In this document: piece after piece, positions 23,476-34,845 of the stretch
Position numbering within the stretch: position 1 is the first letter of the stretch
Layout of the letters: every line of letters begins with the position of its first letter
From: Orobanche coerulescens
Lineage: Eukaryota; Streptophyta; Magnoliopsida; Lamiales; Orobanchaceae
Direction of reading: 5' to 3'
Assembly: GCA_033398695.1 (NCBI GenBank)
Contig: CM065817.1
Coordinates: 63,848,001 to 63,912,000, forward strand
DNA: 64,000 nucleotides
Position numbers and translations under genes: made by a program
The notes under the pieces: model-generated
Database searches by the model: none
The model's input: only the letters and a program-made list of their open reading frames with translations
What the model was told of the DNA's origin: nothing

Positions 23476-23626
23476 ATGCGCAAAATTACAATCTTTAAAT
23501 CACAAACACGAAATTATACGCTCGACAACATCGGATTATGAAATACGGAGAATAGTACTCAGACAAAAGTACAATCATTACAATATCACAAGTTCCAATT
23601 ACATAACAGAAATCTCGGGTATTACG

Positions 23627-23660
23627 ACCTTCCTCCCTAAAAAGAAGTTTCGTCCCGAAA
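23627..23660 (-). other. Polypurine tract and end signature, element A-1
   Basis: CCTTCCTCCCTAAAAAGAAG is the complement of a purine tract next to the LTR end; it is followed by TTTCGTCCCGAAACTTAAG. A-2 has the same at 30774-30815. Confidence 0.82.
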
Positions 23661-23661
23661 C

Positions 23662-24938
23662 TTAAGATGAAAACAACTCCGGATATCTAGTCTTCATACT
23701 GTCCTCCGTTTCCCAAGTGGCCTCTTCGACTCCATGTCGTGACCATTGTACTTTAACCAAGTGTATTGGTTTATTCCTCAATTGTTTGATCCGGCTCTCA
23801 AGTATCTTGATTGGTCTTTCTTCGAAGGTGCCATCATTAGCTATCTCGATCTCGTCGAAATCAATGACGTGACTGGGGTCCGGTACATACTTCCGCAATT
23901 GGGATACGTGAAACACATTATGAACGTGACTCAGCGATGGCGGTAAGGCCAACCTGTATGCTAAATCTCCAACTCTCTCGAGGATCTCAAATGGTCCGAT
24001 ATATCTCGGACTAAGCTTGTCTCTCCTCCCAAAACGGAAAATCCCTCGTGTAGGAGACACCTTCAATAGTACATGGTCTCCAGCGTAGAACTCTAGAGGG
24101 CGACGACGTACATCTGCATAAGACTTCTGTCGACTCTGGGCAGTCAACAGTCTCTCTCGAATCAAGGCTATCTTCTCTTGAGTCTGAATAATCAATTCCG
24201 GTTCCGTCCTGATCAAATCCGAAGAATCATCCCAACATAGGGGTGATCGGCACCTTCTCCCGTACAAAGCTTCAAATGGTTCCATCTTAATTGAAGCATG
24301 CCAACTATTATTGTAGGTGAATTCAACTAATGGCAAATGAACTTCCCAATCAGTTGACCAATCCAAAGCACAGGCTCTAAGCATGTCTTCTACAGTTTGA
24401 ATAGTCCTTTCGGACTGACCGTCCGTTTGGGGATGATAAATTGTGCTAAAGTTGAGCTCAGTCCCCAGAGCCCTGTGAACTGCTTTCCAGAAGTGTGACA
24501 CAAAGCGACCATCTCGATCCGAAATAATGGTCCTCGGCGTCCCATGCAATCTGACTATCTCCGCAATAAATACTCGTGCCAATCTCTCGGGTCCCCATGT
24601 ATCTTTAATTCCCAGTAAATGAGCCGACTTGGTTATTCGATCAACTACAACCCAAATCATGTTCATTCCCGTTCTAGTCCTTGGCATACTAGTGATGAAA
24701 TCCATCGAGATGTCCTCCCACTTCCATTCAGGGATCGGAAGCGGCTTTAACATTCCGGCAGGTCGCTGATGTTCAATCTTAACTCACGACAAGTCAAACA
24801 CTTCGAAACGTACTCTGCTACGTCCTTCTTCATATTCCCCCACCAGAAGTTTTGCTTTAAATCCTTATACATCTTACTGCTGCCTGGGTGAATAGAATAG
24901 GGCGCGCTATGAGCTTCCTTTAAAATTGTCCGTCTCAA
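23662..24938 (-). pseudogene. pol: Integrase with chromodomain, element A-1 (one frameshift)
   Basis: Two overlapping frames. The upstream piece (24747-24938) holds the zinc-binding site: His residues in [11 protein letters not shown] and Cys in CLTC. The downstream piece (23662-24753, 363 codons) holds the catalytic core: Asp in SMDFITSMPR, Asp in ISDRDGRF, Glu in DGQSERTIQ, so the DDE triad is complete. Then follow the GPF/Y-like YIGPFEILERVGDLAYRL and a chromodomain (LVKVQWSRHGVEEATWE) ending at the stop. The enzyme inserts cDNA into the genome. The shift lies just after CLTC, where the frame should read a VKIEHQRPAG-type linker; A-2 has the same break, so it is inherited or an error repeated at the same sequence. 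Confidence 0.88.
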
Positions 24939-24992
24939 ATCATCATTCTCGGGAACGCAAAGTCATCTCTGAAATCTTAGAACTCCATCGTC

Positions 24993-25522
24993 TTATATCA
25001 CGAATCCTGGGGCTTTTCCCTTCTTTACTTCATCACATAATCGAAGGATCAGAGATTCGTTCAATTGTTTAGACTTGATCTCCTCGACTAGTGATGAAGT
25101 CAGTTCCATCACATAAAGTTGCCCTTGGATTCCTGGTGCCCATACTTCAATCCCTTCGCGGATCAGTTCTCGTTGAATATTGGTTTGGAACGTAAGTGCT
25201 TCCAACACTCGAAGAGAAACAGGTTTACGGCTCAAAGCATGGGCTACTACGTTTGCTTTCCCCAGATGATAGAGAATCTCCAAGTCGTAGTCCTTGATCA
25301 ATTCCAGCCACCTTCTCTGCCTCATGTTTAATTCTCTCTGACTGAAGATGTACTTGAGGCTCTTATGATCCGTAAAGATCTGACAATGAGTGCCGTACAA
25401 ATAATGTCACCAAATTTTCAAGGCTAAGACCACAGCTGCTAGTTCCAGATCATGAGTAGGGTAATTAATCTCGTACGGTTTCAATTGCCGAGAAGCATAA
25501 GCAATCACTTTATCCTTCTGCA
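24993..25522 (-). pseudogene. pol: RNase H, element A-1 (internal stop, altered catalytic Asp)
   Basis: The frame shows [20 protein letters not shown], a stop TGA at about 25406-25408 where A-2 has CGA (Arg), then [18 protein letters not shown] and a tail [13 protein letters not shown] for CGA is a C-to-T change at a CpG. In related elements the tail reads VVADALSR and its Asp is one of the RNase H active-site acids; here it is His (codon at 25239-25241). A-2 has the same His. RNase H removes the RNA strand during reverse transcription. Confidence 0.82.
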
Positions 25523-26488
25523 TCAACACACAACCCAAACCCTGATTTGAAGCGTCGCTGTATACCATGAATCCATCAGTTCCCTCTGCGGCGCTAATAT
25601 AGGTCTTGTTGTCGGTCTCCTCTTAAGTTCGTCAAAACCACTGGCACTTCTCATTCCACGTGAACTTTTGAGTTTTACAGAATGGTGAGTGAGCGGACGA
25701 GCAATTTTGGAAAATCCCTCTACAAAGCGGCGATAATATCCAGCAAGTCCTAAGAAGCTTCGGACTTCTTTCACGTTTTTAGGAGCTTCCCAATCCAAGA
25801 TTGCTTCGACTTTCTTCGGGTCCACCTGAACTCCGTCGGCTGATATCACATGCCCAAGGAAGGTTACTTCCTTAAGCCAGAACTCGCATTTTGAAAATTT
25901 TGCATACAGTTGTTCCTTCCTCAAGGTGCTCAAAACCACACGTAAATGTTCAGCATGTTCCTCTGCGTCCCTTGAATATATCAGGATGTCATCAATGAAG
26001 ACGACCACAAATTTATCCAAGTATTCCAAGAATACCCGATTCATCAATTGCATGAATACCGCAGGAGCATTGGTAAGTCCAAACGGCATTACTACAAATT
26101 CATAATGCCCGTCTCGATCCGAAGCAGATTTCGGTATATCCGACTCCTTAATTCTCAACTGGTGGTATCCAGATCGCAAGTCAATCTTCGAGAATACCCT
26201 TGCCCCTTGCAGTTGATCAAACAAGTCGTCGATCCGAGGTATAAGATACTTATTCTTGATCGTCATCTTGTTGAGCTCCCTGTAATCAATACACAGTCGG
26301 AGGGATCCGTCTTTCTTCCGGACAAAGAGAACGGGCGCTCCCCAAGGAGAAACACTAGGTTGGATATAGCCCTTCTGTAACAATTCCTCCAGTTGCTTCT
26401 TGAGTTCATACATCTCGGTTGGCGCCATGCGGTATGGTGCTCTGGAAATAGGAGCTGCTCCAGGCTCTAATTCGATAGTGAATTCCAC
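25523..26488 (-). pseudogene. pol: Reverse transcriptase, element A-1
   Basis: 321-codon frame with the Ty3/Gypsy reverse transcriptase blocks in order: [79 protein letters not shown], the active site [12 protein letters not shown], and the thumb [12 protein letters not shown]. Catalytic Asp pair present. Near 25650-25690 and at the downstream end small indels relative to A-2 garble the start of RNase H ([13 protein letters not shown] against A-2 KCEAGFDEL). Short indels near 26120 also differ. Confidence 0.87.
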
Positions 26489-26917
26489 TCCCCTCTGCGG
26501 AGGTAACCCTGTAGTTCGTCAGGAAATATATCTGAGAACTCATTCACAACTGAAATAGACGAGAGCTCTACTCCTTCCTCTTTCCTCATGGCATAGCACC
26601 AAAGTCCGTGACATCCCTGCTTCAGTAATTTCACGGCTTTCATTGCCTTGATCAATTTTCCCGAGCCAATCATCTCCGAGAATTAAATCGTCACCGTAGA
26701 TGTCAACTACAATGAGATTTGATGGCCACTCTCTTCCTTCTATAGATACTGGGAAATCCCTAGCTTCTAGGGTTCCCACAATTTTCTCTCTGATCGGTAA
26801 TCCCACAACATAAGGTTCACAATTATACAAGCACGAGATTTTCAAACGATTAACACAGTTCAAAGATATAAAAGAATGCATAGCTCCCGAATCGAACAAG
26901 ACACTAACTGGTTGCAA
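26467..26917 (-). pseudogene. pol: Aspartic protease and protease-RT linker, element A-1 (frameshifted)
   Basis: The active site SVLFDSGAMHSFIS lies near the start of the 26540-26917 frame and a second conserved block [12 protein letters not shown] near its end. After this the frame runs into unrelated residues, while the next frame (26467-26673) continues with [18 protein letters not shown] and [13 protein letters not shown], the linker into reverse transcriptase. Compared with related Tekay polyproteins, several dozen residues between ILG.DWL and the linker appear to be missing. A-2 has the identical junction, so the lesion predates the duplication or amplification of A. Confidence 0.8.
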
Positions 26918-27450
26918 AAGGATCTGAATCGCACTGATGCAACACGTGTTCGATCATCGATTTCCTCATTTAAATGCAAAGCGCGGAGGAACGGACCCGG
27001 ACTGGATGTCTCTCTCTTCCCAACGTTCGCTGCTGAAATCCACTCTGCTGCGTCTAGTTCACACTCGTCTCCTTCGAATCGAGCCGGAGTGCGAGTACCA
27101 AAAGATCGGGTTGCATTCCCACAAAATGTTGCGCGATGTCCTTCCTGTCCACACTCGAAACAGTCACAAGCAGCGCGAAACAATCACGTCGAACATGTCC
27201 CGCTTTGCCACAGTTGTAACACTTCTTCCTGCGTCAAAGCTTGGTGCCGGAACTTCTTTCCACCTCGAGAAGGATGCGGAGGTCTCCTGGATGAATGAAA
27301 AGAGGATCGACCCCTGCGAGGTCCGCTACTCTTATCCTCCGTGAAGTTGCCGGACACCTTCTCGCTTCTTTGCTTCCGTCGCTTTCTCTCTGCCGCCTCC
27401 TTCATATCATAGGCCAACGCCTTGTCCTGATCTGTCGCAAGGTGGTACAT
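26860..27450 (-). pseudogene. gag: Gag C-terminus with zinc knuckle, element A-1 (badly broken)
   Basis: Only one knuckle, CFECGQEGHRATFC, is readable at about 27140-27180; the first knuckle seen in A-2 (CYNCGKAGHVRRDC) is scrambled. Aligned with A-2 34060-34620 this region differs by many 1-2-base losses and substitutions, mostly at CAG or CTG, for example TTCTGATCATCAG in A-2 against TTCGATCATCG here. The frame is lost four or more times. The density is far above that of the flanking pol. Confidence 0.75.
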
Positions 27451-28194
27451 TCAAATCCGGACATATACTATCAATTTCTGCTTCATTCGCATGTCAAAAT
27501 GAAAATCTTCTCCGCCTCGGCCCCGACCAAGTGGCGCACATAAGTCACCGGTGATTAAAAGTCTTAATCACGTCCGTCACGTATACTTCGAATTTTGTGG
27601 TGAGAAAAACTCCCGAACTCGGGCTTCTCTAATCGGCGAGGACAATCATGCCTCCATCATCAATTTGAATTCCGTCCAGTCAACATTGTGCTCCTCCGGT
27701 CGAATGGCCTCCCACCAGTCGAAAGCCTCCCCGGTCAAAAGATACTGGGCGACCGGAACCTTCCTATCGTTGGGGCAGTTAATCCCCGCAAAAATCTTCT
27801 CTAATTCTTTCAGCCAGTGATCCCAAGAAAGCGTCTCGGCAGAGCCGTCAAATTTCGGAGGGTGCAATTTAATCACTTCGGTAAGCCATCTATCTCCTCG
27901 ATTTTCCACGTTATGCTGTTGTCCCATCGCCGTCTGCATGCAATCCACAACTTGAGCAAACTGGTTTATCTGGGCAACCACCTGCTGAAGCACTCCCGGC
28001 ACGTTAGGATCTGCATTATTATTTGCCGATCCCTGCTGTCCTCCGGAGTGGGAATCCGTTCGACTAGCGGTTATCTCTGGGGTAGATACCGACTCTTCTT
28101 GCCTCGCATTTCCACGTCCGCGTCCACGACCGCGTCCGCGTCCACGACCTCCTCTCAACATACTGTAAACATAAATACTCAATATCCAGGACAA
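27451..28194 (-). pseudogene. gag: Gag N-terminal part, element A-1
   Basis: A 182-codon frame (27646-28194) with an Arg-Gly tract (GGRGRGRGRGRGRG) near its start, then HPPKFDGSAETLSWDHWLKE, typical of the retrotransposon gag capsid region (KLHPPKFDG..W). The true start may be the Met just before LRGGRGRG. The frame breaks at about 27646 at a WTEFKLMMEA motif; the rest (REFFSPQ-like) is shifted. It is the only copy of the A gag amino end, since A-2 is cut off here. Confidence 0.8.
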
Positions 28195-28386
28195 ACTTTC
28201 TCAAAGTACATCCATCAATGTTTACAAGACATGAATTAAATAAAAACGGTAGTATTCGAAATTAGGAAACTTACAACCACGGTCCACACGACGATGCTGG
28301 CTCAGCAGTGATGTTACGAACGACCAATAATCAAATAACGTAAACACACCCAACTAACCTGACTACCAAGATATCCATGAATCTTA

Positions 28387-28398
28387 GCTCCGATACCA
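28387..28398 (-). other. Primer-binding site, element A-1
   Basis: GCTCCGATACCA on the plus strand is TGGTATCGGAGC on the minus strand, a few bases inside the LTR end. Initiator Met-tRNA type. Confidence 0.87.
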
Positions 28399-28712
28399 TA
28401 TTCTGTAACACCCCGAGATATTCGGAATAATTACAGCGCCGTAAACCCTTTAGATAAGGATTTACAAGGCTAAATTTAAAAGAAGTGTAAAAATAATCCA
28501 ATCCAACAACTGAAGTTCAAATACAGATTTGATTCAACCGATCAAATGAGTTAACTTATACAACCATATCGAAATGACCTTATTAAATACAGACGTACTC
28601 GAGTACTAAACGAACCAAGAAGACAAATCACAATAACAATAACATCAACCACATCACTAAGCCATTTCATCGTCCTGTCGGTACTGTGGTTGCCTCCCCG
28701 CTCCTCGGCTAC

Positions 28713-29250
28713 CTGAACATCAAAACAATGTCCACCCCCGAAGGGGTTAGAAAAACAATGCTAGTACAAGTATCATCATACAATAAATCATCAATGCATC
28801 ATAAAACATGCAGAACGGACTTCCGCCACCGGAATCCAACGATGCGAATCCTCACGATTCCATCAACACAATACAGGGTAATCCAGCGATCCAGCGCCCT
28901 TGGTATAGATCCCCATGATGATCCCGTCGGACCAACGCATGGTGGAAAACCCATCCAACGATCCAGCGCCCTCAGCATAGATCCCCATGATGATCCCGTC
29001 GGACCAACGCATGGTGGACATTCGATCCAGCGCCCTCAGCATAGATCCTCATGATCCCCTCGGATCATTTATACCATAAATCAATCAACTATGCATACAC
29101 ATATGCATTTCAATATGTTCATCAATACGAACAAATAACAACGAATATCACGAGAATTTCCAGAAATACATCTCATATTCAACAATATGAACAAAACCAC
29201 AAGCATGATCAAAGTTTCAATATAAATTGAACTCGACATATGATACTTGC
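28713..29250 (-). other. Candidate GC-AG intron inside LTR A-2
   Basis: Same donor (TCGAG|GCAAGTATC) and acceptor (GATGTTCAG|GTAGCC) as A-1, 538 bases. Confidence 0.48.
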
Positions 29251-30303
29251 CTCGAAATGGCAAGTACGAAACACTTCAATGGTCTCGACACACTCGAAGG
29301 CCGCCTCCTTCGATCAACGTAACAAGCTCGAACCTTAACAAAAGGAATGATATACAAATCATCTCAAGTCGAACGATGGCCTAACAATTCGGTCTACGGC
29401 CGAAAAGCTCAAAATAAACAATCTGCCTGGACTGCTTAGCGTGCGCTACGTACTCTACGTAACGTGCGCTAAGCCGGCCTTTTAGCGTACGCTATCGTGT
29501 AAGACTAGCGTGCGCTAGCTACGAACTGACAGTTTGAATCGGCTGATATATAACGTACGCTACGTACGTATTGTGCGTTAACTGAACCCCGATAGCGCAC
29601 GTTAACTCACATATGTTAGCGTGCGCTAATCTTGCATGGCAGAATACTGCTAACGGAAAAACTGGGTTGAAAGGTGGTGAATTTCATAAACTCTATGGTG
29701 ATAATACAAATTACCCTCGGGCATATCATGCTAATAAGGTTTTTGGAAGTTCTATGATTGTGAGATACAAATATACGGATAATTATCTCAACATCATAAC
29801 TCATCCAAGACCTTCAAGAAATATTCTACGTTCCGATTATTCCAAGTCCCAAAACATATGATTCCTTACGTAAAACATACGAACTAGGTAATCTTCATAT
29901 ACTGGTCGATTGGTTTTGAAGATACATAACATGCTCAGGAATCCACATACTAAAAGGTTCAATGGATCATACGATGAATAAGTGTCGAAACGTCGAAAAT
30001 ATCCTTCTAACACAATACGTACGACTAATAACGAATCTAACTGACTAGATGAACATGATCAACATCCTTTAGAACACAACTATTATTGGTGAAGAATCAC
30101 CTACCTCAAGGTAGTGAAAAACACGGAGGAAATTGAAGCAATCCAACACCGAAAGCTTGAACACCAATCTCCAATGATATACGATCTTCAATCACGAACC
30201 AGGATGTTGATATGAAGTGTTTAGGATGAAGGAAGTTATGTTCTAAGTGTAAGAATTCGGGTAAAGGGAGGAGAAAGAACTGAAATCACGAATAGGATGA
30301 TGT

Positions 30304-30315
30304 CCTATTTATAAG
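30304..30315 (-). promoter_or_regulatory. TATA box of LTR A-2
   Basis: Minus strand CTTATAAATAGG, ten to twenty bases downstream of the second palindrome cluster and upstream of a TTCTTTCTCC pyrimidine-rich stretch. In A-1 the box is changed (CTTATCAATAGG). Confidence 0.65.
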
Positions 30316-30808
30316 AAATGGCTATTAGCGCGCGCTAGACCCTGCTCGTAGCGTGCGCTAGCGGCTCACTGACTTAACTGTACTCAGCACTTAGCGTGCG
30401 CTACGCATATACCTGTAGCGTGCGCTAAGGCGTTGACTCGGCTTTTCCCGAAAGCCGTCCAGGTACATCCCGACACGATCCGACAGGGGTCCCCCGGCCA
30501 GATCTCACCTACCGCACGTCTCAATCAAAATGACCACGCATAGCGTGCGCTAATGACCCTCAGTAGCGTGCGCTATGAATCCACGTTAGCGCACGCTAAA
30601 CATAGCCGATAGCGTGCGCTACATGTGCAGAATTACAATCTTTAAATCACAAACACGAAATTATACGCTCGACAACATCGGATTATGAAATACGGAGAAT
30701 AGTACTCAGACAAAAGTACAATCATTACAATATCACAAGTTCCAATTACATAACAGAAATCTCGGGTCTTACATCCTTCCTCCCTAAAAAGAAGTTTCGT
30801 CCCGAAAC

Positions 30809-31945
30809 TTAAGATGAAAACAACTCCGGATATCTAGTCTTCATACTGTCCTCCGTTTCCCAAGTGGCCTCTTCGACTCCATGTCGTGACCATTGTACTT
30901 TAACCAAGTGTATTGGTTTATTCCTCAATTGTTTGATCCGGCTCTCAAGTATCTTGATTGGTCTTTCTTCGAAGGTGCCATCATTAGCTATCTCGATCTC
31001 GTCGAAATCAATGACGTGACTGGGGTCCGGTACATACTTCCGCAATTGGGATACGTGAAACACATTGTGAACGTGACTCAGCGATGGCGGTAAGGCCAAC
31101 CTGTATGCTAAATCTCCAACTCTCTCGAGGATCTCAAATGGTCCGATATATCTCGGACTAAGCTTGCCTCTCCTCCCAAAACGGAAAATCCCTCGTGTAG
31201 GAGACACCTTCAATAGTACATGGTCTCCAGCGTAGCACTCTAGAGGGCGACGACGTACATCTGCATAAGACTTCTGTCGACTCTGGGCAGTCAATAGTGT
31301 CTCTCGAATCAAGGCTATCTTCTCTTGAGTCTGAATAATCAATTCCGGTTCCTTCCTGATCAAATCCGAAGAATCATCCCAACATAGGGGTGATCGGCAC
31401 CTTCTCCCGTACAAAGCTTCAAATGGTGCCATCTTAATTGAAGCATGCCAACTATTATTGTAGGTGAATTCAACTAATGGCAAATGAACTTCCCAATCAG
31501 TTGACCAATCCAAAGCACATGCTCTAAGCATGTCTTCTACAGTTTGAATAGTCTTTTCGGACTGACCGTCCGTTTGGGGATGATAAGTTGTGCTAAAGTT
31601 GAGCTCAGTCCCAGGCCCCGTGAATCGCTTTCGAAGTGTGACACGGCGACCATCTCGATCCGAAATAATGGTCCTCGGCGTCCCATGCAATCTGACTATC
31701 TCCGCAATAAATACTCGTGCCAATCTCTCGGGTCCCCATGTATCTTTAATTCCCAGGAAATGAGCCGACTTGGTTATTCGATCAACTACAACCCAAATCA
31801 TGTTCATTCCCGTTCTAGTCCTTGGCATACTAGTGATGAAATCCATCGAGATGTCCTCCCACTTCCATTCGTGGATCGGAGCGGCTTTAACATTCCGGCA
31901 GTCGCCGATGTTCAATCTTAACTCACGACAAGTCAAACACTTCAA
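30809..31945 (-). pseudogene. pol: Integrase core and chromodomain, element A-2
   Basis: 378-codon frame with all three catalytic acids (SMDFIT, ISDRDGR, DGQSEKTIQ), the GPFEILERVGDLAYRL block and the chromodomain ending YPELFSS. A short patch after SDRDGR (about 31610-31650) is garbled compared with A-1: FVSHFWKAVHRALGTEL is replaced by RVTLRKRFTGPGTEL. The bases there differ at CTG and CAG sites, so this may be consensus error. Upstream the zinc site is broken at 31946-31994. Confidence 0.86.
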
Positions 31946-31993
31946 ACGTGCTACTGCTCGTCCTTCTTCATATTCCCCACCAGAAGTTTTGCT

Positions 31994-32674
31994 TTAAATC
32001 CTTATACATCTTATCACGCCTGGGTGAATAGAATAGGGCGCGCTATGAGCTTCCTTTAAAATTGTCCGTCTCAAATCATCATCCTCGGGAACGCAAAGTC
32101 GTCTCTGAAATCTTAGAACTCCATCGTCTTGTATCACGAATCCTGGGGCTTTTCCCTTCTTTACTTCATCACATAATCGAAGGATCAGATAATCGTTCAA
32201 TTGTTTAGACTTGATCTCCTCGACTAGTGATGAAGTCAGTTCCATCACATAAAGTTGCCCTTGGATTCCTGGTGCCCATACATCAATCCCTTCGCGGATC
32301 AGTTCTCGTTGAATATTGGTTTGGAACGTAAGTGCTTCCAACACTCGAAGAGAAACAGGTTTACGGCTCAAAGCATGGGCTACTACGTTTGCTTTCCCCG
32401 GATGATAGAGAATCTCCAAGTCGTAGTCCTTGATCAATTCCAGCCACCTTCTCTGCCTCATGTTTAATTCTCTCTGACTGAAGATGTACTTGAGGCTCTT
32501 ATGATCCGTAAAGATCTGACAATGAGTGCCGTACAAATAATGTCGCCAAATTTTCAAGGCAAAGACCACAGCTGCTAGTTCCAGATCATGAGTAGGGTAA
32601 TTAATCTCGTACGGTTTCAATTGCCGAGAAGCATAAGCAATCACTTTATCCTTCTGCATCAACACACAACCCAA
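31994..32674 (-). pseudogene. pol: RNase H and integrase amino end, element A-2
   Basis: 226-codon frame: [53 protein letters not shown], then [10 protein letters not shown] with the same Asp-to-His change as A-1 (codon at 32375-32377). It continues into the integrase zinc region ([11 protein letters not shown]) but loses frame before the Cys pair. The amino-terminal Asp block lies across the break at 32659-32690. Confidence 0.84.
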
Positions 32675-33816
32675 ACCCTGATTTTAAGCGTCAACAGATA
32701 CCATGAATCCATCGATTCCCTCTGCGGCGCTAATATAGGTGCTGTTGTCAGTCTCCTCTTAAGTTCGTCAAAACCAGCCTCGCACTTCTCATTCCACGTG
32801 AACTTTTGAGTTTTCTGTAACAGCTGAGTGAGCGGACGAGCAATTTTGGAAAATCCCTCTACAAAGCGGCGATAATATCCAGCAAGTCCTAAGAAGCTTC
32901 GGACTTCTTTCACGTTTTTAGGAGCTTCCCAATCCAAGATTGCTTCGACTTTCTTCGGGTCCACCTGAACTCCGTCGGCTGATATCACATGCCCAAGGAA
33001 GGTTACTTCCTTAAGCCAGAACTCGCATTTTGAAAATTTTGCATACAGCTGTTCCTTCCTCAAGGTGCTCAAAACCACACGTAAATGTTCAGCATGTTCC
33101 TCTGCGTCCCTTGAATATATCAGGATGTCGTCAATGAAGACGACCACAAATTTATCCAAGTATTCCAAGAATACCCGATTCATCAATTGCATGAATACCG
33201 CAGGAGCATTGGTAAGTCCAAACGGCATTACTATAAATTCATAATGCCCGTACCGGGATCTGAAAGCAGATTTCGGTATATCCGACTCCTTAATTCTCAA
33301 CTGGTGGTATCCCGATCGCAAGTCAATCTTCGAGAATACCCTTTCCCCTTGCAGTTGATCAAACAAGTCGTCGATCCGAGGTATAGGATACTTATTCTTG
33401 ATCGTCATCTTGTTGAGCTCCCTGTAATCAATACACAGTCGGAGGGATCCGTCTTTCTTCCGGACAAAGAGAACGGGCGTTCCCCAAGGAGAAACACTAG
33501 GTTGGATATAGCCCTTCTGTAACAATTCCTCCAGTTGCTTCTTGAGTTCATACATCTCGGTTGGCGCCATGCGGTATGGTGCTCTGGAAATAGGAGCTGC
33601 TCCAGGCTCTAATTCGATAGTGAATTCCACTCCCCTCTGCGGAGGTAACCCAGGTAGTTCGTCAGGAAATATATCTGAGAACTCATTCACAACTGAAATA
33701 GACGAGAGCTCTACTCCTTCCTCTTTCCTCATGGCATAGCACCAAAGTCCGTGACATCCCTGCTTCAGTAATTTCACGGCTTTCATTGCCTTGATCAATT
33801 TTCCCGAGCCAATCAT
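32659..33816 (-). pseudogene. pol: Reverse transcriptase, element A-2
   Basis: 385-codon frame from the protease-RT linker ([13 protein letters not shown]) through [17 protein letters not shown], all polymerase blocks ([54 protein letters not shown]) and the connection ([24 protein letters not shown]). This is the most intact reverse transcriptase in the window. It breaks at the RNase H start near 32690, where the expected Asp motif of RNase H is lost. Confidence 0.88.
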
Positions 33817-34624
33817 CTCCGAGAATTAAATCGTCACCGTAGATGTCAACTACAATGAGATTTGATGGCCACTCTCTTCCTTCTATAGATACTGGGAAAT
33901 CCCTAGCTTCTAGGGTTCCCACAATTTTCTCTCTGATCGGTAATCCCACAACATAAGGTTCACAATTATACAAGCACGAGATTTTCAAACGATTAACACA
34001 GTTCAAAGATATAAAAGAATGCATAGCTCCCGAATCGAACAAGACACTAACTGGTTGCAAAAGGATCTGAATCGTACCTGATGCAACAGCTGTGTTCTGA
34101 TCATCAGATTTCCTCATTTCGTACAGGCGCGGAGGAACGGACCCAGCACTGGATGTCTCTCTCTTCCCAACGTTCTGCTGCTGAAATCCACTCTGCTGCG
34201 TCTGGTTCACACTCGTCTCCTTCGGAACTGGAGCTGGAGTGCGAGTACCAAAAGATCGGGTCGCATTCCCACAAAATGTTGCGCGATGTCCTTCCTGTCC
34301 ACACTCGAAACAGGTCACAGCAGGCGCGAAACAATCACGTCGAACATGTCCCGCTTTGCCACAGTTGTAACACTTCTTCCCTGCGTCTGAAACAGTTGGT
34401 GCTGCCCGGAACTTCTTTCCACCTCGAGAAGGATGCGGAGGTCTCCTGGATGAATGAAAAGAGGACTGACCCCTGCGAGGTCCGCTACTCTTATCCTCCG
34501 TGAAGTTGCCAGACACCTTCTGTTTCTTTGCTTCCGTCGCTTTCTCTACTGCTGCCTCCTTCATATCATAGGCCAACGACTTGTCCTGATACTGTCGCAA
34601 AGTGGTACATTCAAATCCGGACAT
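33683..34624 (-). pseudogene. gag-pro: Gag C-terminus, two zinc knuckles and protease, element A-2
   Basis: 313-codon frame. In order: a basic Ser/Arg/Gly-rich stretch, CYNCGKAGHVRRDC, CFECGQEGHRATFC, a Gln/Thr-rich spacer, then the aspartic protease site SVLFDSGAMHSFIS and [10 protein letters not shown]. After that the frame diverges as in A-1 because of the shared PR-RT lesion. Two CX2CX4HX4C knuckles are normal for this clade and bind RNA. Confidence 0.86.
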
Positions 34625-34636
34625 ATACTGCTGAAT

Positions 34637-34844
34637 TTACGGCTTCATTCGCATGTCAAAATGAAAAATCTTATCCGCCTCGGTCCTGACCAAGTGGCGC
34701 ACATAAGTCAGCTGGTGATTAAAAGTCTTAATCACGTCCGTCACAGATACTTCCGAAATTTGTGGTGAGAAAAACTCCCGAACTCGGGCTTCTCTAACTG
34801 GGCGAGGACAATACTGTGCCTCCATCATCAATTTGAATTCCGGG
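34637..34844 (-). pseudogene. gag: Truncated gag piece of A-2 fused to LTR-B
   Basis: Carries EFKLMMEAQYCPRPVREARVREFF and TFNHQLTYVRHLVRTEADK, the middle of gag. It is cut at 34844: plus strand CAATTTGAATTCC is then followed by LTR-B sequence (GGACTGTACCGGG). The open frame continues into LTR-B on the minus strand as Cys-Arg-Gly repeats, an artefact of the CCGCGGCAC motif. Confidence 0.78.
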
Positions 34845-34845
34845 T

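Larger units (their letters stand above)
21259..23626 (-). mobile_element. LTR A-1 (3' LTR of unit 1)
   Basis: TGTAACACCTCGAG to CGGGTATTACG, the last base apparently changed from A. Two clusters of TAGCG-CGCTA palindromes at 22286-22485 and 23177-23475. The minus-strand TATA region near 23157-23167 reads CTTATCAATAGG where A-2 has CTTATAAATAGG. Confidence 0.86.
28404..30773 (-). mobile_element. LTR A-2 (shared LTR)
   Basis: TGTAACACCCCGAG to CGGGTCTTACA. Serves as 5' LTR of unit 1 and 3' LTR of unit 2. Same internal order as A-1: candidate intron 28713-29250, 64-72-bp repeats 28888-29070, palindrome clusters near 29437-29630 and 30325-30625. Confidence 0.87.
21259..34844 (-). mobile_element. 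Family A Tekay/Del chromovirus tandem: LTR-internal-LTR-internal(truncated)
   Basis: Two 2.37-kb LTRs (21259, 28404) and two internal regions lie head to tail on the minus strand. The first unit, 21259-30773, has both LTRs, primer site, gag-pol and polypurine tract, but many breaks. The second internal region stops inside gag at 34844, where it is fused to LTR-B. Clade call rests on reverse transcriptase, integrase and the chromodomain ending ATWETEDSMKTRYPELF. A possible left target duplication is TAGAC (21254-21258); the right one is lost. Confidence 0.88.

Noticed and set aside
28387..28398. tRNA gene at primer-like sequences
   Set aside because: Only the 12-18-base complement of the Met-tRNA 3' end is present; no cloverleaf around any of the sites.
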